From positions 1 to 12,759 of the forward strand of contig DATJIM010000222.1 of NCBI GenBank assembly GCA_035493195.1: DNA of 12,759 bases. The letters are read 5' to 3'. The notes under the pieces were generated by a model. That model saw only the letters and a program-made list of their open reading frames with translations. It was not told where the DNA came from and searched no databases. This DNA comes from Schlegelella_A sp035493195 (GTDB lineage: Bacteria; Pseudomonadota; Gammaproteobacteria; Burkholderiales; Burkholderiaceae_C). The position numbers were made by a program, and so were the translations under genes. Each line of letters starts with the position of its first letter. Position 1 is the stretch's first letter. Shown here in pieces: positions 1 to 4,893 of the stretch.

Positions 1-624
1 CCAGCGCCGCGCCGCCGCCCAGCCGAGCGCGGCCGCGAGCGCGAACGCGGCGAGCGCGACCGCGATGGCGAGCCTGCCGTTTTCCGGGACCGCGACCTGC
101 AGCCCTTCCTTCGACAGCAACGCGACACCCGGGATCGAAAGGGCGCCCGACGAGTCGGGCAGGAGCTCGGTGACGAGCAGATAGATCGCGAGCAGCTGGA
201 TCAGCAGCGGGATGTTGCGGAACACCTCGACCCACGCGCCGCACAGACCGCTCACGAGCGGATGGCGCGCGAGCCGAAGCAGGCCGACGGCGACGCCGAG
301 CACGGTCGCGAGCACGATGCCGGCGAGCGAGACGCGCAGCGTGTTGGCCATGCCGGCGGCGAACGCGCGCAGGTAGCTGTCGCGCGCGGTGTAGTCGATC
401 AGCAGCTCGCCGATGTTGAAGCCGGCGGGGTCGGCGAGAAAACCGAACCCGGACTTGATGCCGCGTGCCTCGAGGTTGGCGCCGACGTTGCGCGCGACGA
501 CGAGCGCGAGCGCCAGCACGGCGAGCGCGAGCACTCCCTGGACGAGCCAGCCGCGCAGACGGCGCGCACGCCGCGCCGCGCGCCGTGCCGCATCTCCGAC
601 CGGCGCGGCGAGCGGAGCCGCCAC
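1..624 (-). CDS. aapQ: General L-amino acid ABC transporter, first permease subunit (AapQ/YhdX type), C-terminus cut by window edge
   Basis: Inner-membrane permease subunit that would pair with AapM and AapP to import polar L-amino acids delivered by the binding protein AapJ. The minus-strand frame reads through to base 1 without a stop, giving about 208 residues of a family that is usually near 400. A basic N-terminus is followed by a first hydrophobic helix (about residues 25-42), then the family-typical stretch KSGFGFLADPAGFNIGE and a periplasmic segment before the transport domain. The domain begins with the segment GMANTLRVSLAGIVLATVLG and continues with VEVFRNIPLLIQLLAIY, as in AapQ/HisM-type permeases. 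The start chosen is GTG at 622-624, because no ATG lies in frame between the aapJ stop (641-643) and the first helix; no clear ribosome binding site is visible. It begins 16 bases after aapJ, so the two are probably co-transcribed. The family call is firm; the exact start is not. Confidence 0.86.
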   Translation of the reverse strand, partial: MAAPLAAPVGDAARRAARRARRLRGWLVQGVLALAVLALALVVARNVGANLEARGIKSGFGFLADPAGFNIGELLIDYTARDSYLRAFAAGMANTLRVSLAGIVLATVLGVAVGLLRLARHPLVSGLCGAWVEVFRNIPLLIQLLAIYLLVTELLPDSSGALSIPGVALLSKEGLQVAVPENGRLAIAVALAAFALAAALGWAAARRW

Positions 625-640
625 GGCTGCGCGCTGTGCG

Positions 641-1660
641 CTAGCGGATCGGCGGCGCGTACATCAGGCCGCCTTTGGTCCAGAGGTTGTTGACGCCGCG
701 CGGCAGCCCGACCGGCGACTTCGGCCCGAGGTTGCGCTCGAAGCTCTCGCCGTAGTTGCCGACCTGCTTGACGATGCGGTACGCCCACTCCTTGTCGAGA
801 CCGAGGAGCTTCCCGGTGTCCTCGGAGACGCCGAGGAAACGCTGGACGTTGGGATCCTTGCTGCTCGCCTTCTGCGAATCGACGTTGCCCTGCGTCAGGC
901 CGTCCTCCTCGGCCTCGAGCATCGCGAACAGCGTCCAGCGGACGATCTCGAACCACTCGTCGTCGCCGCGCCGCACCGACGGACCGAGCGGCTCCTTCGA
1001 GATCACCTCGGGCAGGATGACGTAGTCGTCGGCCTTCGGCGCCTTCGTGCGAGCGCCGGCGAGGTCGCTCATGTCGGTCGTGTAGACCTGGCAACGGCCG
1101 GAAAAGAACGCGCTCGTGATCGCCTCGGCAGTGTCGAAGACGACCGGCTTGTACTTCATGTTGTTGGCGCCGAAGTAGTCGGCGACGTTCTTCTCGCTCG
1201 TCGTCCCGGCCTGCACGCAGACGGTCGCGCCGTTCATCTTCTTGGCGCTCGCGATGCTCAGCTTCTTCGGGACCATGAAGCCCTGGCCGTCGTAGTAGTT
1301 GATGCCGGTGAAGACGATCCCGAGCGACGCGTCGCGCGTCAGCGTCCAGGTGCTGTTGCGCGAGAGGACGTCGACCTCGCCCGCCTGCAGCGAAGTGAAG
1401 CGCTGCTGCGAGTTGAGCGGAACGAACTTGACCTTGTTGGCGTCGTTCAGGACCGCGGCGGCGACCGCCTTGCAGAAATCGACGTCGAGGCCGGTCCACT
1501 TGCCCTGGCTGTCGGCGTTCGAGAAGCCCGGCCCGGAGGTGTTGACTCCACACACGACCTGGCCGCGCGACTTGACGGCGTCGAGCGTCTTGCCGGCCCA
1601 GGCAGGGGAGGCCGCGGCCGCGAGGGCGAGCGCGGCGGGAACGACGTAGGGGATCTTCAT
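641..1660 (-). CDS. aapJ: General L-amino acid ABC transporter, periplasmic substrate-binding protein (AapJ/YhdW type)
   Basis: Periplasmic solute-binding protein that captures amino acids and delivers them to the AapQ/AapM permease. It is 339 residues, the usual length for AapJ. Residues 1-22 form a Sec signal peptide (lysine, hydrophobic run, then AWA before the cut). The mature protein opens with KTLDAVKSRGQVVCGVNTS and GFSNADSQGKWTGLDVDFCK, the start of the family-3 bacterial solute-binding fold. It also shows WTLTRDASLGIVF and FFSGRCQVYTTDMSDL, which are typical of the Aap/BztA branch. The C-terminus (NLWTKGGLMYAPPIR) also matches this branch. The ATG at 1658-1660 places the signal peptide at the very N-terminus. 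It is followed by the aapQ permease and is divergent from the PAS gene. The stop codon TAG lies in a GCTAGC hexamer. Confidence 0.93.
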   Translation of the reverse strand: MKIPYVVPAALALAAAASPAWAGKTLDAVKSRGQVVCGVNTSGPGFSNADSQGKWTGLDVDFCKAVAAAVLNDANKVKFVPLNSQQRFTSLQAGEVDVLSRNSTWTLTRDASLGIVFTGINYYDGQGFMVPKKLSIASAKKMNGATVCVQAGTTSEKNVADYFGANNMKYKPVVFDTAEAITSAFFSGRCQVYTTDMSDLAGARTKAPKADDYVILPEVISKEPLGPSVRRGDDEWFEIVRWTLFAMLEAEEDGLTQGNVDSQKASSKDPNVQRFLGVSEDTGKLLGLDKEWAYRIVKQVGNYGESFERNLGPKSPVGLPRGVNNLWTKGGLMYAPPIR

Positions 1661-2033
1661 GGTGGATCTCGTGAGAGCGATGGCGGAGGCGGGCAGTGTA
1701 GCGACGCACCGCAGGCGTCCCGGCTGGCCGCGCTTCGGCCGCGGGCAGTAGCAAATGGTTGCAAGGCTGGCGCTTTTCGCCGCGGCGGCATTCCGATGTC
1801 GTCACAAGACAACGAGTCCGGGGCGCGCAAAGCGTCACGAACCGCGTAGCCCGGGTGGCATGGAAGATGCGCTCGCATCGCGAAAAGCCGCCAAGGCTCC
1901 GGGAGGTGAAGATGTCCCGATCGCTCGACTGCGACACGCGCACCGTGTGCGCGACCGCTTCCTGACCGCCGTGGGCCGCGAACCGATCGTCGCCGGCCGA
2001 CGCGTCGCCTTGCGCAGCGCGCCGGTCCGTTCG
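1661..2033. other. Divergent intergenic and leader region between aapJ and the PAS protein
   Basis: This 373-base stretch separates two divergent genes, so it should hold both promoters. I could not identify a convincing -35/-10 pair or a sigma-54 type GG/GC pair on either strand. The plus-strand frame of the PAS gene stays open back to an ATG at 1755. Third-position G/C bias in that frame only becomes coding-like from about 1930, so the first part is probably non-coding. The one strong signal is a Shine-Dalgarno sequence at 1901-1906 placed before an ATG in a different frame (see the short ORF at 1912). Confidence 0.5.
1912..1965 (+). CDS. Possible 17-residue leader ORF, or the frameshifted original start of the PAS gene
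   Basis: GGGAGG at 1901-1906 lies 5 bases before ATG 1912, the best-looking ribosome binding site near the PAS gene. The reading frame gives MSRSLDCDTRTVCATAS and stops at TGA 1963-1965. Its third codon positions are almost all G or C. It is out of frame with the PAS coding frame by one base, whose in-frame GTG at 1971 lies 5 bases beyond this stop. It may be a leader peptide coupled to the PAS gene, the true start of that gene interrupted by a single-base indel, or chance. I do not recognise the peptide. Confidence 0.25.
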   Translation: MSRSLDCDTRTVCATAS

Positions 2034-3332
2034 ATGGCGCGTGCCAACTGGGCCGAGAGCACCGGGTCGGTCGGCGTTCTCACCGACGGCTTCGGCGCCG
2101 ACTCGGTGGTGACCGAAGGATTCACCGCCGCCGACTCGGCGACGCACCACCTGTTCGCGGCGCTGACGACGCGGCACGCGGCGCACGACGGTCGCGACGC
2201 GCCGGTCGCACGTCGCGACGAGTTCGGCGCCGCGGCGCGATCGATGGCCGCTGCGCTCGACCGCCTCAACGTCGCGGTCTGCGCGTTCGACGCCGACGAC
2301 CGCACCGCGGTCTGGAACGACACCTACCTGCGCTTCTTTCCCGAGCACGTCGGCTACATCCACGAGGGCGAGCCGTACCGCGCCAACCTGCGCCGCTTCT
2401 ACCAGGTGCGCCTCGAGCCCGAGGAGCTCGGGCTGCTCGACCGCTACGTCGAGGAGGGCGTGTCGCGGCCGGCGGACGAGCAGGCACCGCAGGCCTTCAG
2501 CCACCGCGGCTTCTGGCTGCAGGCCTCCGAGCAGGCCGGTCCCGAGGGCCGTGTTTGCCTCTGGACGCGGGCACCGGGAGTCGTTCCGAGCGCCGCCAAC
2601 GACCCCGCAATCGAAGGACCGGGGATGGCCGGGCTCGCGAGCGGGCTCGACCTCTTCGAGCACGTCGGCGACGGCATCATGCTGACCGTCCAGGGCGGTC
2701 GGATCGGCTGGGTCAACGAGGCGTTCGTCGCGATGTACCGCCTGCCCGACAAGGCGCGCGCGCTGCAGGGCGACTTCATCGACGTCTATCTCGCCGCCTG
2801 GCGCGGCGCCGAGCCTTCGGAGCGTTCGCGCTTCGAGGCCGGTCTCGCGCTTCTCGAGGAGAACCTCTGCTTCGCGGGCGTCCCGTACGAGCTGCCGCTG
2901 CCCGGCGACCGCTGGGTGCGGATCGTCGAGCAGCGCCGGGCCGACGGCTTCGGCTCGTTCGCGCACGTCGACATCTCGCTGCTCAAGCGTCGTCAGGACC
3001 GGCTGCTGCGCGCCGAGGAACGGCAGCGGGCGACCAAGGCACGCCTCGCCGAGCAGTCGGCGCTGCTGCGCGCCATGCTCGATCGGATCGAGACGGGCGT
3101 CGTCCTGGTCGACGCTGAAGGGACTGTGGATCTCTGCAACCGGCGCGCGATCGAGCTGCTCGGCCTGCCGGAAGCGGCGATGGCGCGCCGGCCCGCGTTC
3201 GACGATGTCCGTGCGCTCCATTGGGTGCGTTCGGGCGCCGCCGGCCGCGAGATCGACGGCCGCGTCGTCGCCGTGCAGAGCATCGCGCTCTCCGGCGGCG
3301 CGGTCCTGCACACGTTCAGCGAAGCGAGCTGA
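2034..3332 (+). CDS. Triple-PAS sensory protein without an output domain
   Basis: Probable cytoplasmic sensor made only of PAS folds. With the ATG at 2034 it has 432 residues. A first PAS-7-like domain spans about residues 74-185 (VCAFDADDRTAVWNDTYLRF). A second spans about 204-316 (GIMLTVQGGRIGWVNEAFVA, closing with GFGSFAHVDISLLKRR). A charged helical linker (about 317-345) leads to a third PAS (about 346-432, RIETGVVLVDAEGTVDLCNR) that ends with LSGGAVLHTFSEAS. The reading frame stops just where related multi-PAS proteins usually continue into a histidine kinase or GGDEF domain, and the bases after the stop do not encode one. The start is uncertain: the frame is open back to 1755, with other candidates at ATG 1860, GTG 1971 and ATG 2244, and none has a good ribosome binding site. 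There are no membrane segments. The ligand and partner cannot be read from sequence; the degenerate GGDEF gene at 3846 is a nearby signalling candidate. Confidence 0.75.
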   Translation: MARANWAESTGSVGVLTDGFGADSVVTEGFTAADSATHHLFAALTTRHAAHDGRDAPVARRDEFGAAARSMAAALDRLNVAVCAFDADDRTAVWNDTYLRFFPEHVGYIHEGEPYRANLRRFYQVRLEPEELGLLDRYVEEGVSRPADEQAPQAFSHRGFWLQASEQAGPEGRVCLWTRAPGVVPSAANDPAIEGPGMAGLASGLDLFEHVGDGIMLTVQGGRIGWVNEAFVAMYRLPDKARALQGDFIDVYLAAWRGAEPSERSRFEAGLALLEENLCFAGVPYELPLPGDRWVRIVEQRRADGFGSFAHVDISLLKRRQDRLLRAEERQRATKARLAEQSALLRAMLDRIETGVVLVDAEGTVDLCNRRAIELLGLPEAAMARRPAFDDVRALHWVRSGAAGREIDGRVVAVQSIALSGGAVLHTFSEAS

Positions 3333-3365
3333 CCTCGCGCTGACTGCGCGCCGTGCCGCGAGGGC

Positions 3366-3382
3366 CGGGCGGCAAACGCCCG
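3366..3382. terminator. GC-rich hairpin between convergent genes, possible bidirectional terminator
   Basis: CGGGCG (3366-3371) and CGCCCG (3377-3382) form a perfect 6-bp stem with a 5-base loop (GCAAA). It lies between the stop of the PAS gene (3332) and the stop of the convergent small gene (3384). There is no T tract on either side, so intrinsic termination would be weak. Its position is the main argument. Confidence 0.4.
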
Positions 3383-3383
3383 C

Positions 3384-3656
3384 TCAGTCGTGACACCAGG
3401 GCTGCGTCTCGGCCCACACCGGCTCGGCAGCAGTTGCCTTGCCGGGCTTGGGCGTCGCGGCGGCGCGCACGGCCGACGGATTCCAGCGCGAAGGCTCGCG
3501 CACCGCGACGACCCACTCGTTGCCCGGGCGGCGCTCGGCGCCGCTCGCCGTCGCGGCGTTCCCCCACACGTGGCCCAACAGCTTGATCGCCAACTGAACT
3601 CCCATCGTTCCGCTTCTCGCGGGCGGCAAACGCGAAGTCTCGCGCAACGTCCGCAT
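3384..3656 (-). CDS. Small uncharacterised protein, 90 residues
   Basis: I do not recognise a family. It is probably a real gene: third codon positions are almost all G or C from codon 18 onward, and it has a ribosome binding site. The mRNA-sense GAGGA (complement of 3664-3668) lies 7 bases before the ATG at 3654-3656. A second in-frame ATG at 3603-3605 would give 73 residues starting MGVQLAIKLLGHVWGN. The protein has a tryptophan-containing middle (GNEWVVAVREPSRWNP), then an Ala/Pro/Lys-rich low-complexity tail ending WAETQPWCHD. There is no signal peptide or membrane helix. It is convergent with the PAS gene and divergent from the degenerate GGDEF gene, so it is probably transcribed alone. 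The ribosome binding site overlaps one arm of a small hairpin (CCTCA 3665-3669, TGAGG 3677-3681). Confidence 0.55.
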   Translation of the reverse strand: MRTLRETSRLPPARSGTMGVQLAIKLLGHVWGNAATASGAERRPGNEWVVAVREPSRWNPSAVRAAATPKPGKATAAEPVWAETQPWCHD

Positions 3657-3801
3657 TCCCGCATCCTCAGCATCAATGAGGCTAGGGACATCGTGTGACC
3701 GCCGCGCGACGCTGGCGTGTCCGGCGCGTGATCCGGCAACGGACCCGGGGCGACGACTTGTTCTCGGCGGTGCGTGTCGCAGATGCGCGCACGACCGACC
3801 C

Positions 3802-3814
3802 GATTCTTAGAATC
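3802..3814 (+). promoter_or_regulatory. Palindrome with a -10-like hexamer upstream of the degenerate GGDEF gene
   Basis: GATTCT-T-AGAATC is a perfect 6-bp dyad with a one-base centre and is conspicuously A/T-rich for this region. It contains TAGAAT (3808-3813), which differs from the sigma-70 -10 consensus at one base and lies 32 bases before the ATG at 3846. No good -35 hexamer is visible at the right distance, so it may need an activator, or the dyad may be a repressor site. Confidence 0.35.
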
Positions 3815-3845
3815 CGCGAATGCGAAGCGAGCACCGATCGCTGCG

Positions 3846-4745
3846 ATGAGCGACTCTCCGCTCCGCGTCCTCGCGATCGCCGCGGCCGTCGGCGACGCGC
3901 CGACCGCGGTCGCGATCGAGAGCGTCGCCGGCTGGGGCGAAGCACTCGCGCGGCTTGCTGGCGGCGAAAGCTTCGACGTCATCGTCGTCGATGCTGCCGC
4001 GGCGCCCGCGACGCCGGCGCGGATCGCCACCGTCGCCGACCGCGTCGCGCTCGTCGTCGCGGTCGCGGATCCGGACAGCGCTGCGGCGGCGGACTGGCTT
4101 CGCCACGGCGCCGACGACGTCGTCGCGCGCGCCGAGCTGGCGTCGCCGAGCGGCTGCACGCGGCTGCGCTTTGCGGCGCTGCGACGCCAGCGCGAGGCGC
4201 GGCGACCGGCGGTGCACATGTTCGAGACGACGACCGGGCTGCCGCACCGCCAGCAGCTCGTCGAGCAGTTCAGCCAGCTGCTCGCGCTGCGCGAGCGCGA
4301 GCCGGCGCCGATGGCGGTGCTGGCGTTCCGGATCGAAGGGCTGCGGCCGGGAGGCACCGCCGAGGCCGTCGACGTCGACGCGCTGCGTCGCAAGATCGCC
4401 GTTCGCCTGCGCGCCGGCGTGCGCGCGAGCGACGTCGTCGCCGCGATCGACGACGACGCGTTCGCCGTCCTGCTCGGCTCGATCGTCGCCCGCGGGGACG
4501 GCGAGCGCGTTGCACTCAAGCTCGTCGCTGCGCTGATCGCGCCGTACACGGTCGGCGCGATCGAGCGCTCGGTCGCGGTCGCGCTCGGCATCGCGCACTA
4601 TCCGAGCGACGGCAACGACGCCGAGCGGCTGCTGCGCCGCGCGCTTTCGCTCGCCGCAGCGGCACCGGCGTCGCTGCCCGACGGTCCGGCGACGACGCGC
4701 GACGCCGCCGGCCGCCGCCGCGCCGCAGCGAACGACGATCGCTAG
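3846..4745 (+). CDS. Receiver-like domain fused to a degenerate GGDEF domain, probable non-catalytic c-di-GMP protein
   Basis: A cytoplasmic protein of 299 residues. Residues 1 to about 115 resemble a response-regulator receiver fold: a beta strand with a possible phosphoacceptor in FDVIVVDA, but without the usual acidic pair near the N-terminus. Residues about 125-285 are a GGDEF domain. It has the entry motif TGLPHRQQLVEQF (TGLP at 130-133) and the late conserved segment VAVALGIAHYPSDGNDAERL. The catalytic motif has decayed: residues 202-206 read DDDAF where GGDEF is expected, so cyclase activity is unlikely. The RxxD inhibitory-site motif (RASD, 193-196) is kept at the canonical five-residue spacing, so it could still bind c-di-GMP as a receptor. 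There is no EAL or HD-GYP domain. The ATG at 3846 is chosen because it starts the receiver-like fold directly; an upstream in-frame ATG at 3774 would place non-homologous residues first. The stop TAG is in a GCTAGC hexamer. Confidence 0.8.
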   Translation: MSDSPLRVLAIAAAVGDAPTAVAIESVAGWGEALARLAGGESFDVIVVDAAAAPATPARIATVADRVALVVAVADPDSAAAADWLRHGADDVVARAELASPSGCTRLRFAALRRQREARRPAVHMFETTTGLPHRQQLVEQFSQLLALREREPAPMAVLAFRIEGLRPGGTAEAVDVDALRRKIAVRLRAGVRASDVVAAIDDDAFAVLLGSIVARGDGERVALKLVAALIAPYTVGAIERSVAVALGIAHYPSDGNDAERLLRRALSLAAAAPASLPDGPATTRDAAGRRRAAANDDR

Positions 4746-4799
4746 CGGGCGCCGCGCGTACGGCGAACGCCGACCGCCGGCTTGCGCCCGCGCCCGCGC

Positions 4800-4817
4800 C
4801 CGGCACCGATGTGCCGG
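4800..4817. repeat. Perfect 7-bp inverted repeat between the GGDEF-like gene and alaS
   Basis: CCGGCAC (4800-4806) and GTGCCGG (4811-4817) are separated by CGAT. It lies 54 bases after the upstream stop and 76 bases before the alaS start. It could be a terminator without a T tract, or an operator for alaS. Alanyl-tRNA synthetase of E. coli is known to repress its own gene through a palindrome near the promoter, but there is no sequence evidence that this dyad does that. Confidence 0.4.
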
Positions 4818-4862
4818 ACAATCGCGGACCCATGCCGATATCCTCTCGCCTTTTCGCCCAGA

Positions 4863-4878
4863 GGCGGCGCACGCCGCC
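4863..4878 (+). repeat. GC-rich hairpin just upstream of the alaS start codon
   Basis: GGCGGCG (4863-4869) and CGCCGCC (4872-4878) are perfectly complementary around CA, giving a stable stem of about 6 bp with a 4-base loop. It ends 15 bases before the GTG start of alaS, in the place of a 5' leader. It may influence translation; no regulatory family is recognised. Confidence 0.35.
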
Positions 4879-4893
4879 GCCGAAAGCCGCCCC

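Noticed and set aside
1661..1860. A sigma-54 type promoter for the amino acid transporter, expected because such genes are often nitrogen-regulated
   Set aside because: Candidate GG and GC pairs near 1759-1800 do not have the required spacing on either strand.
399..3311. A 970-codon open frame on the minus strand antisense to the PAS gene and overlapping aapJ
   Set aside because: It covers recognised genes in another frame, its product is Arg/Ala/Asp-rich without any domain, and it crosses unrelated genes. It is a by-product of high GC content with few stop codons.
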